A stretch of DNA of 64,000 nt, taken from JACCZH01 sp963729445 (GTDB lineage Bacteria > Chloroflexota > Chloroflexia > Thermomicrobiales > CFX8). The translations under genes and the position numbers were made by a program. The notes beneath the pieces were generated by a model. That model ran no database searches, had not been told where the DNA came from, and saw only the letters and a list, made by a program, of their open reading frames with translations. Location of the stretch: positions 992,001 through 1,056,000 of the forward strand of contig CAVSNU010000005.1 in NCBI GenBank assembly GCA_963729445.1, in the 5' to 3' direction. Shown piece after piece: positions 24,521 to 33,682 of this stretch. The first letter of the stretch is position 1. Each line of letters starts with the position of its first letter.

Positions 24521-24839
24521 CGTCCCTCACTCCTCCACGGTACCCGTAGGATGGTGATAGAGGCACTTTGCCTCACTATTATTGTGATGCACCTTCATAG
24601 TATCTGGTGCGACGTTCCATACCAAGCCGTACGAACGGCTCTTGAGTATCAACTGTGAACCAATACCCAACCTGCGTGGGACCGCTGACATTTATGAATC
24701 TTTCTTCATGTGGACGCGATAGTATGGTGCCAGCGGCCTGCGTGTGAGATAGTGGGCTCTCAGCATTACAGTAGTACAATGGTTGCTGTTCAATTGGACA
24801 TATCGAAGCGCTCATCGTTCGTGGATTGGGTAGCCGGAC
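24521..24839. other. intergenic region, no gene seen
   Basis: This gap between divergent genes should hold the promoters of the DinB and OmpR-type genes. Small hairpins are visible (GAGGCA-CTT-TGCCTC near 24563; AGCCGT-ACGA-ACGGCT near 24630). The sequence is less GC-rich than the surrounding genes. No convincing coding frame or RNA gene was found. Confidence 0.5.
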
Positions 24840-25586
24840 ATGGTTACGCAGAGCAAACGGCGGCCGGGTCGGCTGGTTCTCGTTGCCGATGATGATCCGC
24901 AGATTCTTCAGCTTGTGCGCATGACATTGGAAGACGACGGATACGTTGTTCTGTCCGCCAGGAATGGTGAAGAGGCAGTTGCACTCTTTTTGAGCGAGCG
25001 TCCGGATGTCGCCATTCTCGACCTGACGATGCCTGACTACGACGGTCTCGAGACGATGCGCCGTATTCGCGCTCATGACGGGCATCTGCCAACCATCATT
25101 CTCACCGGGCATGCCGGTGCGAGCGACGTCACTCGAGCTCTGGACTCCGGCGCTGATGATTACGTGACAAAGCCTTTCCATCCAGAGATCCTGATCTCCC
25201 GGATTGGAGCGGTGCTGCGCAGGGTGGCGAGCCGTGATAGCGCCGAGCAGGAGACGGTTCCGCTCGACTACGAGCGCGTGACGATCGACCTCGTGAACCG
25301 CAGGGTTGAGGTGGATGGTGAAGAGGTGCGATTTAGCCCCACGGAGTGGGAGCTGCTCGTCTGCCTCGCGTCGAATCCAGGGCGAGTGATGTTGCGGACC
25401 GAGCTTATTAGCCACGTGTGGGGCGCGGCGTTTCACGATGAGCACCACCGATTGCGGCTCTCGATCAGTCGCTTGCGCGGCAAGCTCGAGCAGGATCCCA
25501 ACGAGCCACAGATCATTACCACCATTCGGGGATTAGGGTACCGTTTTGAGGAGCCCCGGAATTCCGACGCTCAACCGCCCTCATAG
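24840..25586 (+). CDS. OmpR/PhoB-family response regulator, orphan
   Basis: The 248-residue protein has an intact receiver (acidic residues Asp17-Asp19, phosphoacceptor Asp61 in ILDLTMPDYDG, Thr89, Lys111 in TKPF) and a C-terminal winged helix (about 150-238, FSPTEWELLVCLASNPGRV; ISRLRGKLEQDP; IRGLGYRF). It should bind DNA as a phosphorylated dimer. No histidine kinase gene is adjacent, so its partner lies elsewhere. The sequence resembles KdpE-type regulators, but no potassium transporter genes are nearby. Confidence 0.92.
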   Translation: MVTQSKRRPGRLVLVADDDPQILQLVRMTLEDDGYVVLSARNGEEAVALFLSERPDVAILDLTMPDYDGLETMRRIRAHDGHLPTIILTGHAGASDVTRALDSGADDYVTKPFHPEILISRIGAVLRRVASRDSAEQETVPLDYERVTIDLVNRRVEVDGEEVRFSPTEWELLVCLASNPGRVMLRTELISHVWGAAFHDEHHRLRLSISRLRGKLEQDPNEPQIITTIRGLGYRFEEPRNSDAQPPS

Positions 25587-25726
25587 CGAAGCGAACGGTG
25601 GGCTGATCCGCGTTTAAATCCACATGGAGGGTGACGAACGTGAGGTGTCACCGTGGAGCGGCCTGACGCTACCTCTGGTTGCGGGAAAGATCAGCGCAGC
25701 TGATGACGTACGAGCGTGAGCCAGCG

Positions 25727-25957
25727 TTAATCGCCGGTCACCTCAGAATCAGCGGGGGTTTTGGTCTTCTGCGGCCTATTGTAGTTGCTCTCGATGAATG
25801 CGTTGAGGTCGGAGGGTCGTACCCGATAACCTGCCCGCGGTCCGCCCAGGTCGAGCGCGACGAGGTCTCCGCGCCGGATCCAGCGCCTCACCGTCTCTTC
25901 ATGTACTTTCAGCGACTCGGCGACATCTCGAACGGTTAGCCACCTGATGTCAGACAT
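25727..25957 (-). CDS. stand-alone excisionase-type HTH protein
   Basis: The 76-residue protein is almost only one HTH of the excisionase/MerR-like type (WLTVRDVAESLKVHEETVRR, then RAGYRVRPSDLNAFIE). It closely matches both HTH domains of the PAS-GAF protein at 21220-22713. AGGGAG lies six bases before the ATG at 25957; a start at 25978 would add seven unconserved residues. It may bind the same DNA sites as the larger protein, as a competitor or partner. No integrase or phage gene is next to it. Confidence 0.8.
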   Translation of the reverse strand: MSDIRWLTVRDVAESLKVHEETVRRWIRRGDLVALDLGGPRAGYRVRPSDLNAFIESNYNRPQKTKTPADSEVTGD

Positions 25958-26410
25958 TGCACTCCCTGATCGGTCCACGAATCCGGCGAATATAGGGCTT
26001 TGTTGGCAAGGGGGCGGTCAGTCTCCGATTCTGCGGCAATCGCACGCTCCAGCAACACGCACCGCTTTACCACACATTATCCAACATAAGGCTACTACGA
26101 ATAAGCGCCGTACGACAGGATCTGCGTCACTACGACGCATACCGACTAACGCTAGCACATACAATACTACTGCTCTGGCATTCTTGCATGACACGATTGT
26201 CCTGACTAGGGTGGCCTGATTGAGCCAGGTTGATTCGTCCCGGGAAAGTCGTGACGCGCGACAATGCAGCCGAGCTGCGTTAAGATGCCCAGCAACATGG
26301 ATACTGGCTGGGAGTAAGCCGGCGCGGCGCAAACGCGGGACTGAAAGCTCGGCGCCTCTGAGATGAGGTTGGGATCAAATGTGCTCGATCCAATAGGAAA
26401 GGGATCACAG
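25958..26410. other. intergenic region, no gene seen
   Basis: This 450-base stretch is less GC-rich than its surroundings in its middle part (26060-26200) and has several short imperfect repeats but no credible coding frame. A leader for the aminotransferase lies in its 3' half and has several G/C-rich stem possibilities (near 26255 and 26320). I could not match it to a known riboswitch. Confidence 0.45.
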
Positions 26411-27769
26411 ATGGCAACGAAAACCACGCTCGACACCGCAACACTACGGCAGATGGATCTCGACCACATGCTGCACCCGGTGACAAACCTCCACCGGCAC
26501 GCCAAATCCGGGCCACTGACGATGGTGCGGGGCGAGGGCAGCAGGCTATGGGATAGCGACGGCAAGGAGTATATCGACGCCTTCGCCGGGCTGTGGAATG
26601 TGAATGTCGGTCATGGTCGCGCCGAACTGGCTGACGTCGCGCGCGAGCAGATGCAGGAACTGGCCTACGCGCCGACCTTCTTCGGGCTGGCGACGCCGCC
26701 GGCCATCGAGCTGGCCGCCAGGCTCGCGCAGATCTACCCCGGGCCGATCAACCACTTCCAGTTCACCTCGGGCGGCGCCGAGTCGAACGAGACGGCGCTC
26801 AAGATCGCGCGCTACTACTGGTCGATCCAGGGCAAGACCGACAAGGTCAAGATCATTTCGCGCATGATGGGCTACCACGGCATCGCGATGGGGGCCTTGT
26901 CCGCGACCGGTATCCCGGCCTATTGGGCGAACTTCGGCCCGCGGCCAGAGGGCTTTGTGCACCTGTCGGCACCGTATGCCTACCGCAACGCCGGTGACCT
27001 CGACGAGGACGCTTTTGTTGACGCGCTTGTCAAGGAACTTGAAGAGACCATTGAGCGTGAGGGTGCCGACACGATTGCGGCCATGATCGGCGAGCCGGTG
27101 CAGGGCGCCGGCGGGGTGGTCGTGCCGCCCGAGCGCTACTGGCCGGCCATCAAGGCCGTCCTCGAGCGCCACGACATCCTCCTGATCGCCGACGAGGTCA
27201 TCACCGGCTTCGGGCGCACCGGGGCCTGGTTCGGGGTCGAGCCTTACGGCGTGCAGCCGGACATCGTCTCGTTCGCCAAGGGCATCACCTCGGGCTACCT
27301 GCCGTTGGGCGCGGTGGGGGTCAGCGACCGGATCTACCAGCAGATGCTCGAGCCGGACGCGATGTTCATGCACGGCTTCACCTACTCGGGCCACCCGGTG
27401 GCCTGTGCGGTGGGCTTGGCCAACATCGCCATCATCGAGCGCGAGGAGCTGCCGGGCAACGCGGCGGTGCAGGGCGCCTACCTGCTGAGCCGGCTCGAGG
27501 AGCTGCTGGGCCACCAGAACGTGGGCAACGTCCGCGGCAAGGGCTTGATGATGCTGGTTGAGGTCGTGCAGGATAAGGGAACGAAGCAACCCTTCGACGC
27601 GGCGTCGGGCGTGGGTGCTCGGCTCACCGCGGCCACGCGCGAGCGAGGCATTATCATCCGCGCGGCAGATAACGGTATTGCCATCTCACCGCCTCTGATC
27701 CTGACCCGTGACGAGGCAGACCGGGTAGCCAACGCGATTCAGGACTCAATTGTTGAGGTGTTTGGATAA
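26411..27769 (+). CDS. class III aminotransferase (omega-amino acid:pyruvate type), first copy
   Basis: The 452-residue PLP enzyme has the class III pattern: YIDAFAGLWNVNVGHG, FTSGGAESNETALKIARYYW, MMGYHGIAMGALSATG, IGEPVQGAGGVVVPP, LIADEVITGFGRTG with the PLP Asp, and SFAKGITSGYLPLG with the Schiff-base Lys290. Its substrate is probably an omega-amino acid or amine, such as beta-alanine, GABA or putrescine. AGGAAAGGGA precedes the ATG at 26411. It overlaps the next start by one base (TAATG). Two inner blocks are nearly identical to the second copy. Confidence 0.92.
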   Translation: MATKTTLDTATLRQMDLDHMLHPVTNLHRHAKSGPLTMVRGEGSRLWDSDGKEYIDAFAGLWNVNVGHGRAELADVAREQMQELAYAPTFFGLATPPAIELAARLAQIYPGPINHFQFTSGGAESNETALKIARYYWSIQGKTDKVKIISRMMGYHGIAMGALSATGIPAYWANFGPRPEGFVHLSAPYAYRNAGDLDEDAFVDALVKELEETIEREGADTIAAMIGEPVQGAGGVVVPPERYWPAIKAVLERHDILLIADEVITGFGRTGAWFGVEPYGVQPDIVSFAKGITSGYLPLGAVGVSDRIYQQMLEPDAMFMHGFTYSGHPVACAVGLANIAIIEREELPGNAAVQGAYLLSRLEELLGHQNVGNVRGKGLMMLVEVVQDKGTKQPFDAASGVGARLTAATRERGIIIRAADNGIAISPPLILTRDEADRVANAIQDSIVEVFG

Positions 27770-29122
27770 TGACGACGACTACGACCGTAGACACGGCTCG
27801 CCTAAAGCAGCTCGATATCGACCACATGCTGCACCCTCGCACGAACCTGCGACAGCAGGCGCAGGGCGGACCACCGATTATCTTCCAGAAAGGTGACGGC
27901 GCACGGGTCTGGGACACAGACGGTAAAGAGTACATCGAGGCGTTCTCAGGACTCTGGTGCGTGAATGTCGGCTGGGGGCGTGGAGAGTTGGCCGAGGTTG
28001 CCAAACAACAGATCGAGCAATTAGCGTACGCGCCGACCTTCTTCGGGCTGGCGACGCCGCCGGCCATCGAGCTGGCCGCCAAGCTGGCGCAGATCTACCC
28101 CGGGCCGATCAACCACTTCCAGTTCACCTCGGGCGGCGCCGAATCCAACGAGACGGCGCTCAAGATCGCCCGCTACTACTGGTCGATCCAGGGGCAGGAC
28201 AAGAAGGTCAAGATTCTCTCCCGCATGATGGGCTACCACGGCATCGCGATGGGCGCGCTCTCGGCAACTGGAATGCCGCCCTTCTGGCAGCATTTCGGCC
28301 CTCGACCTGCCGGGTTCCTGCACCTCTCTCCGCCGTACTCGTACCGCCGGGCGGACGACCTCGACGAGGACGGCTTCGTTCAGATGCTGGTCGACGAGCT
28401 GGAGCAGACGATCGAGGATGAAGGCGCCGACACGATCGCGGCCATGATCGGCGAGCCGGTGCAGGGTGCCGGCGGGGTGGTCGTGCCGCCCGAGCGCTAC
28501 TGGCCGGCCATCAAGGCCGTCCTCGAGCGCCACGACATCCTCCTGATCGCCGACGAGGTCATCACCGGCTTCGGGCGCACCGGGGCCTGGTTCGGGGTCG
28601 AGCCCTACGGGGTGCAGCCGGACATCGTCTCGTTGGCCAAGGGCATCACCTCGGGCTACCTGCCGCTTGGGCGCGGTGGGGGTCAGCGACCGGATCTACC
28701 AGCAGATGCTCGAGCCGGACGCGATGTTCATGCACGGCTTCACCTACTCGGGCCACCCGGTGGCCTGTGCGGTGGGCTTGGCCAACATCGCCATCATCGA
28801 GCGCGAGGAGCTGCCGGGCAACGCGGCGGTGCAGGGCGCCTACCTGCTGAGCCGGCTCGAGGAGCTGCTGGGCCACCAGAACGTGGGCAACGTCCGCGGT
28901 ATAGGTTTAATGATGATCGTGGAGCTGGTCAAGGACAAGGAGTCCCGCGAGCCGTTGACCGGCATTGTCGGTCCGCTGCTGGCGGCAACCCGCAAGCGTG
29001 GGCTCATTATCAGCGCGTCGGACATGGGTATCTCGCTCTCTCCGCCGCTCATCCTGACGAAGGACGACGCCGACCAGATTGTTGACGCCTTGCAGGGTGC
29101 GATCGTCGAGGTGTTTGGATAG
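27769..29122 (+). pseudogene. class III aminotransferase, second copy, interrupted by a one-base frameshift
   Basis: This paralogue of the preceding gene reads well to the PLP-lysine motif (SLAKGITSGYLPL) near 28660, then leaves frame. Relative to copy 1 there is one extra C near 28666 (CCGCTTGGG against CCGTTGGG). The remaining part (28667-29122) is intact in the next frame and ends with a normal C-terminus. Either the gene is inactivated or the base is a sequence error in a near-identical repeat. If intact it would encode about 450 residues. The first frame runs on to a meaningless stop at 29085. Confidence 0.85.
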
Positions 29123-29138
29123 GGACTGAACGTGAGTC

Positions 29139-29163
29139 ACCGTCCTTGACCGCGCCGGACGGT
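29139..29163 (+). terminator. possible weak terminator after the aminotransferases
   Basis: ACCGTCC and GGACGGT form a 7-bp stem with an 11-base loop shortly after the second aminotransferase. There is no T-tract, so its role is uncertain. Confidence 0.35.
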
Positions 29164-29311
29164 CACACTAGACTCATGGGACAGGTTTACGCTCGGGCCT
29201 CGATTTGCCGTGCGCATGTTTCAAGCATCCAACGCAGGTAGAGTTCGATAGCCCGGGTGCATGCAGATGCAATCCTGTACCCGTCCAGTGCAGCATTGAG
29301 AAAGGGATTCC

Positions 29312-30871
29312 ATGGCTGACGCTAACGAGAAAACAACACCCAACGGCCAAACGAACGGGAAGCCGGCACAAGATGGCGAGCAGCCGGTGCTGACAACTCG
29401 CCAGGGCCATCCGGTCTATAACAACCAGAGCAGCCGTACGGTTGGCGACCGCGGCCCGACGGTGTTGGAGAACTACCAGTTCCTCGAGAAGATCTCGCAC
29501 TTCGACCGCGAGCGCATTCCCGAGCGCGTTGTGCATGCACGCGGCGCAGGGGCCCACGGCTATTTCGAAGCTTACGGTACGGTCGGCGATGAACCGATCA
29601 GCAAGTACACCCGCGCGAAGCTCTTTCAAGAGAAGGGCAAGCGCACGCCGCTCTTCATTCGTTTCTCCACCGTGATCCACGGCGGGCACTCTCCGGAGAA
29701 CGGCCGCGACCCGCGTGGTTTCGCGGTGAAGTTCTATACCGAGGATGGCAACTGGGATCTTGTTGGGAACAACTTGCCGATCTTCTTCATCCGCGACGCC
29801 ATCAAGTTTCCGGACGTCATTCACGCTCTGAAGCCGGATCCGGTCACGAATATCCAGGATCCCAACCGCATCTTCGATTTCATGAGCCTGACTCCCGAGT
29901 CAATGCACATGCTTACCTGGCTCTTCAGCCCGCGTGGTATTCCCGCAAACTATCGCGAGCAGGAAGGTTTCGGCGTCAACACCTACAAGTGGGTGAACGC
30001 CGACGGCGAGGGAGTGCTGGTGAAGTACCACTGGAATCCAAAGCAGGGAGTCCGGGGACTCACACAGGCCGAAGCCGACATGATCGGTGACTTCAACCAC
30101 GCGACGCGAGATCTCTACGACGCCATCGAGCGCGGAGACTTCCCCGAGTGGGAGATGAAGGTCCAGATCATGTCAGACGACGATCACCCGGAGCTGGACT
30201 TCGATCCGCTAGACGATACCAAGATCTGGCCGGAGGATCAGTTCCCGCTCTTGCCGGTGGGCAAGATGGTGCTCGACCGCAACCCGGCGAACTACTTCGC
30301 GGAGGTCGAGCAGGCTGCGTTCGGTACCGGCGTGCTGGTGGACGGCCTCGATTTCTCGGACGACAAGATGCTCCAGGGTCGGACGTTCTCGTACTCCGAT
30401 ACCCAGCGCTACCGCGTTGGCCCCAACTACCTGCAGCTGCCGATCAACCGTCCGCAGACCCACGTCGCGACAAATCAGCGCGACGGCCAGATGGCTTACT
30501 CCGTTGATAGCGCCGACACCAATGCGAACCCGCACATCAACTACGAGCCGAACAGCCGGGGTGGTCTCGTCGAGGCTACACCCTCGGGCCAGCCACACAC
30601 GCCATATGTTGAGGGCAAGGTGGTCCGCCAGGTGCTCAGCCGTGAGAACAACTACAAGCAGGCGGGCGAGCGCTACCGTGCCATTGAAGATTGGGAACGC
30701 GACGACCTGGTCAACAACCTGGTCACCAACCTGAAGCAGTGCAACCCGGACATCCAGGAGCGCATGGTCGGTCACCTGACGCAGTGCGATCCTGACTACG
30801 GCAAGCGCGTTGCTGACGGCCTAGGCATCAGCGTTGGGCAGGCCGCCGACGCGGTCGTGACTGACGACTAA
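29312..30871 (+). CDS. monofunctional heme catalase
   Basis: The 519-residue enzyme converts hydrogen peroxide to water and oxygen. Catalytic His75 lies in RVVHARGAGAHG, the distal Asn153 in DLVGNNLPIFF, and the heme-ligand Tyr in TFSYSDTQRYRVGPNY. Length and order fit small-subunit catalases of the KatA type. The N-terminal 30 residues are polar. GAGAAAGGGA precedes the ATG. It has its own promoter region of about 190 bases and is followed by palindromic repeats that may end its transcript. Confidence 0.95.
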   Translation: MADANEKTTPNGQTNGKPAQDGEQPVLTTRQGHPVYNNQSSRTVGDRGPTVLENYQFLEKISHFDRERIPERVVHARGAGAHGYFEAYGTVGDEPISKYTRAKLFQEKGKRTPLFIRFSTVIHGGHSPENGRDPRGFAVKFYTEDGNWDLVGNNLPIFFIRDAIKFPDVIHALKPDPVTNIQDPNRIFDFMSLTPESMHMLTWLFSPRGIPANYREQEGFGVNTYKWVNADGEGVLVKYHWNPKQGVRGLTQAEADMIGDFNHATRDLYDAIERGDFPEWEMKVQIMSDDDHPELDFDPLDDTKIWPEDQFPLLPVGKMVLDRNPANYFAEVEQAAFGTGVLVDGLDFSDDKMLQGRTFSYSDTQRYRVGPNYLQLPINRPQTHVATNQRDGQMAYSVDSADTNANPHINYEPNSRGGLVEATPSGQPHTPYVEGKVVRQVLSRENNYKQAGERYRAIEDWERDDLVNNLVTNLKQCNPDIQERMVGHLTQCDPDYGKRVADGLGISVGQAADAVVTDD

Positions 30872-30888
30872 GCATCGAATTAGGAATG

Positions 30889-30965
30889 CGTACGGGCGCA
30901 ATTCATTGCGCCCTCTCCAACGTCTCGTGCGGCCAGGCAGGGCGCAATTCATTGCGCCCGTACGA
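30889..30965. repeat. palindromic repeat family A, copy 2
   Basis: The left arm starts CGTACGGGCGCAATTCATTG and the right arm is its complement apart from the central two bases. Each arm holds the hairpin GGGCGCAAT-TC-ATTGCGCCC. It lies 17 bases after the catalase stop and could act as a terminator or mRNA-end stabiliser. Confidence 0.9.
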
Positions 30966-31031
30966 AGATGACGGCTCCGCATTGTTGCCTTGCTGCCACT
31001 GGGGCGTGCCGTGCCGTGGCGCGCGCTGCCG

Positions 31032-31102
31032 GTAGGGGAGGGGCTCGTCCCCTCCCGCACTCACGAGCGCCAGGACCGGGAGGGGACGAGCCCCTCCCCT
31101 AC
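31032..31102. repeat. palindromic repeat of a second family (B)
   Basis: Two perfectly complementary 26-base arms (GTAGGGGAGGGGCTCGTCCC onward) enclose a 19-base loop. Each arm folds on itself as GGGAGGGG-CTCGT-CCCCTCCC. The sequence differs from family A, but the hairpin-of-hairpins design is the same. It is 66 bases from copy 2 of family A. Confidence 0.9.
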
Positions 31103-31186
31103 GAGATGTCTCTACGAGGAGTGCTCGTATTGGTCATGTCAGACGCGCTGCGGATTCGGTGTGACGATGTTAGACTAGGGGCTGAC

Positions 31187-31284
31187 GGATGCCAGGGGTG
31201 CGCGATAACGCGCTGAGATTGTGGATGAAGTGTCCACGGACCCTCCGAACCTGATCTGGGTTATACCAGCGAAGGGACGGCACC
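31187..31284 (+). promoter_or_regulatory. TPP riboswitch aptamer (THI element)
   Basis: The conserved pieces occur in order: AGGGGTGC (31194), CTGAGAT (31213-31219), a variable P3 stem GTGGA...TCCAC, ACCC (31240), AACCTGATCTGG (31248-31259) and CAGCGAAGGGA (31268-31278), with a closing TGCC/GGCA helix. It binds thiamine pyrophosphate and should control the thi operon that follows. Confidence 0.93.
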
Positions 31285-31303
31285 GAAACTAGCGCAAACT
31301 CTG

Positions 31304-31342
31304 CGCCGTCGCCTATATCAGGCTGACGGCGTTTATGTTTTT
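31304..31342 (+). terminator. riboswitch-controlled intrinsic terminator
   Basis: CGCCGTC (31304-31310) pairs with GACGGCG (31325-31331), extended inward by GCCT/AGGC, followed by TTTATGTTTTT. It lies between the TPP aptamer and thiD, so TPP binding probably favours termination. The competing antiterminator pairing was not resolved. Confidence 0.8.
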
Positions 31343-31428
31343 GAACCACGCTACTTCGGTTCCCTGCTCGGGGATCACTGGCACCTCGGTCACCTCCGTT
31401 CTGTACTGGACGACAGGAAGGGTGCGGG

Positions 31429-32268
31429 ATGCCAGAACTCATACCTCCAAGCATGGCCTCTTGGCCTCCAGCTTTGACCATTGCCGGTTCCGATTCCGGT
31501 GGTGGGGCGGGAATCCAGGCCGACCTCAAGACCTTTGCCGCGCTCGGCGTTTTCGGCACCTCGGCAATCACCGCGGTAACCGCCCAGAATACCTATGAAG
31601 TGCGCGACGTTCAGGCGTTGACTCCGGAGATGGTCGTCAGCCAGATCATGGCCGTCTATGACGACATTCACCCACGAGCCGCCAAGACCGGCATGCTGGC
31701 CAACGCCGCCATCGTGGAAGCAGTCGTCGCGACGATTGAGCAGCTCGACGACATGCCCGTGGTGGTCGATCCCGTGGCGTTTACCTCGACCGGCGCGCGC
31801 TTGCTTACCGACGATGCCTTCGAAGCGCTACGCGACAAGCTTGTACCTCTGTCCGTTCTCGTCACACCCAACCTGCGCGAGACCGCGGCGCTCTCCGGGA
31901 TTGAGATCGATTCACGAGAGGACATGCTGCGGGCGGCTGACGCGCTGCTCAGCCGCGGCGCCAACGCCGTGCTGGTAAAGGGTGGACACCGCATTGGCGA
32001 TGCCGATGACCTGTATATGGATGCAGAGCGACAGGAATGGTTGCGCGCGGAGCACATTGAATCCACCTGCACGCATGGTACCGGGTGCAGCCTGAGCGCG
32101 GCGACGGTCGCGGGACTAGCGCTCGGTCTGCCACTCTTCGCGGCGGTCCAGAATGCGAAATCCTTTATTACCGAAGCGATCCGGCACGGATACAGGGTCG
32201 GTAAGGGCCATTCCCCGGTGAACCACTTCTACATGCACGAGCCCGCACGTGAAAGGAGCACGCGATGA
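31429..32268 (+). CDS. thiD: hydroxymethylpyrimidine (phosphate) kinase ThiD
   Basis: ThiD phosphorylates HMP and HMP-phosphate to HMP-pyrophosphate for thiamine synthesis. The 279-residue ribokinase-fold protein has TIAGSDSGGGAGIQADLKTF near the start, TAVTAQNT, DPVAFTSTGARL and the anion-hole motif THGTGCSLSAA. The ATG at 31429 is used because AGGAAGG lies upstream; an ATG eight codons later is possible. It leads the TPP-controlled operon and overlaps thiG by four bases (ATGA). Confidence 0.95.
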   Translation: MPELIPPSMASWPPALTIAGSDSGGGAGIQADLKTFAALGVFGTSAITAVTAQNTYEVRDVQALTPEMVVSQIMAVYDDIHPRAAKTGMLANAAIVEAVVATIEQLDDMPVVVDPVAFTSTGARLLTDDAFEALRDKLVPLSVLVTPNLRETAALSGIEIDSREDMLRAADALLSRGANAVLVKGGHRIGDADDLYMDAERQEWLRAEHIESTCTHGTGCSLSAATVAGLALGLPLFAAVQNAKSFITEAIRHGYRVGKGHSPVNHFYMHEPARERSTR

Positions 32269-33059
32269 GCACGACGGCGACCGTCACCGACACGCCTCTG
32301 GTAATTGGCGGTAAGGAATTCCACTCCCGGTTGATGCTTGGGACCGGTAAGTATCGGACGCACGAGGAGATGATCGGTGCGTTTGAGGCGTCCGGTACGG
32401 AGATTATCACGGTTGCGCTGCGGCGGATTGATTTCGACGATCCGGCCAGCCGCAGCGTCCTGGAGAATGTTGACTGGTCGAAATACCAGATCCTGCCCAA
32501 CACCGCTGGCTGCGCCACCGCTGACGAGGCGATACGCATTGCCCGCCTCGCGCGTTCGATGGGCATGTCGGACTGGATCAAGCTTGAGGTCATACCTGAC
32601 CCGCAGTACCTGATGCCGGACCCGATCGGCACGCTGGAAGCGGCCACCATCCTCGTCAAGGAAGGCTTCACCGTGCTGCCGTACATTACTGACGATCCGG
32701 TTCTGGCGCGGCGGCTCGAGGAAGTCGGCTGCGCGACGGTCATGCCGCTGGCGGCTCCAATTGGCTCCGGTCAAGGGCTGGTCCACTTCGACCGTATCAA
32801 GATCATCATCGATCAGGCGACTGTTCCTGTCGTGGTTGACGCGGGGATCGGCGCGCCGAGTGACGCGTCTCTGGCGATGGAGCTCGGGGCAGATGCTTGC
32901 CTGGTGAATTCGGCGATTGCGCTGGCACAACGACCTGTAGACATGGCGCTGGCCATGAAGCTGGGCGTCGAAGCGGGTCGCACCGCCTATCTGGCCGGTC
33001 GCATGCCGAAGCGGCAGTACGCCTCGCCGAGCAGCCCAACCACCGGGGTTGTGTCGTGA
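32265..33059 (+). CDS. thiG: thiazole synthase ThiG
   Basis: ThiG builds the thiazole phosphate ring from deoxyxylulose phosphate, the ThiS thiocarboxylate and dehydroglycine. The 264-residue TIM-barrel protein has LMLGTGKY, TVALRRID, LPNTAGCATADEA, IKLEVIPDP, MPLAAPIGSGQG and VVDAGIGAPSDA, all typical. It overlaps thiD and thiE by four bases each, so translation is coupled. No thiO or thiH gene for the glycine imine lies in the operon; these must be elsewhere. Confidence 0.95.
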   Translation: MSTTATVTDTPLVIGGKEFHSRLMLGTGKYRTHEEMIGAFEASGTEIITVALRRIDFDDPASRSVLENVDWSKYQILPNTAGCATADEAIRIARLARSMGMSDWIKLEVIPDPQYLMPDPIGTLEAATILVKEGFTVLPYITDDPVLARRLEEVGCATVMPLAAPIGSGQGLVHFDRIKIIIDQATVPVVVDAGIGAPSDASLAMELGADACLVNSAIALAQRPVDMALAMKLGVEAGRTAYLAGRMPKRQYASPSSPTTGVVS

Positions 33060-33682
33060 CGCAGGAGCGACAGCTGCGTCGCTACCTGGTGACCGACGCA
33101 AGCGCAGGCGACGTTGAGAGACTCGTCGAGATCTGCACCGAAGCGATCGCGGGCGGCATCACGGCGGTGCAGTTACGCGCGAAGGGGTGGACCGATCGCG
33201 AGCTGCTGCGGGCGGCAAACGAGCTGCGTCAGGTGTGCGATCGCGCGGATGCGCTCTTTATCGTCAACGATCGCGTGGACATCGCCTTGGCCTCGAATGC
33301 GGACGGAGTCCACCTGGGTGTAGACGACCTCCCGGTCGATGTCGCTCGCGCGCTCCTCGGGGCAGGCAAGGTCATCGGTTACTCACCGGAGACGGTGGAC
33401 GACCGACGCGCGGCGGAAGAGGCTGGGATCGACTATCTCGGTATTGGGCCGGTGTTTGGAACCCGGACCAAGAGTGACGCTGGCGCGGCGCTCGGGCTAG
33501 ACAGGTTCGCCCAGCTGGTCTCCGAGAGCACTGTCTCCGTCGTCGGGATTGGCGGCATCGCGATTGATGACGCGACCTCGGTGATTGAAGCCGGCGCATG
33601 CGGAGTGGCGATTGTCGGCGCGGTGTTCTTCGCGCAAGACCCCCGGGCTGCTGCGCTGGAACTGGCGGCTCAGGTCACGTGA
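33056..33682 (+). CDS. thiE: thiamine phosphate synthase ThiE
   Basis: ThiE couples HMP-PP and thiazole phosphate to thiamine phosphate. The 208-residue protein starts at GTG within the thiG stop (GTGA) and shows YLVTD, AVQLRAKGW with the conserved Lys, FIVNDRVDIALASNADGVHL, IGYSPET, YLGIGPVFGTRTK and VVGIGGIAIDD. These cover the pyrophosphate and thiazole sites, so it should be the active synthase. It overlaps the second, ThiE-like gene by four bases. Confidence 0.93.
   Translation: MTQERQLRRYLVTDASAGDVERLVEICTEAIAGGITAVQLRAKGWTDRELLRAANELRQVCDRADALFIVNDRVDIALASNADGVHLGVDDLPVDVARALLGAGKVIGYSPETVDDRRAAEEAGIDYLGIGPVFGTRTKSDAGAALGLDRFAQLVSESTVSVVGIGGIAIDDATSVIEAGACGVAIVGAVFFAQDPRAAALELAAQVT

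Noticed and set aside
26220..26410. Possible riboswitch leader before the first aminotransferase
   Set aside because: Several G/C stems exist, but no conserved motif of a known class could be matched and no terminator is evident.
26546..27589. Long minus-strand frame of about 347 codons
   Set aside because: It is antisense to the class III aminotransferase, is rich in His/Arg/Val/Asp in a shadow pattern and matches no family; similar shadows lie opposite copy 2.
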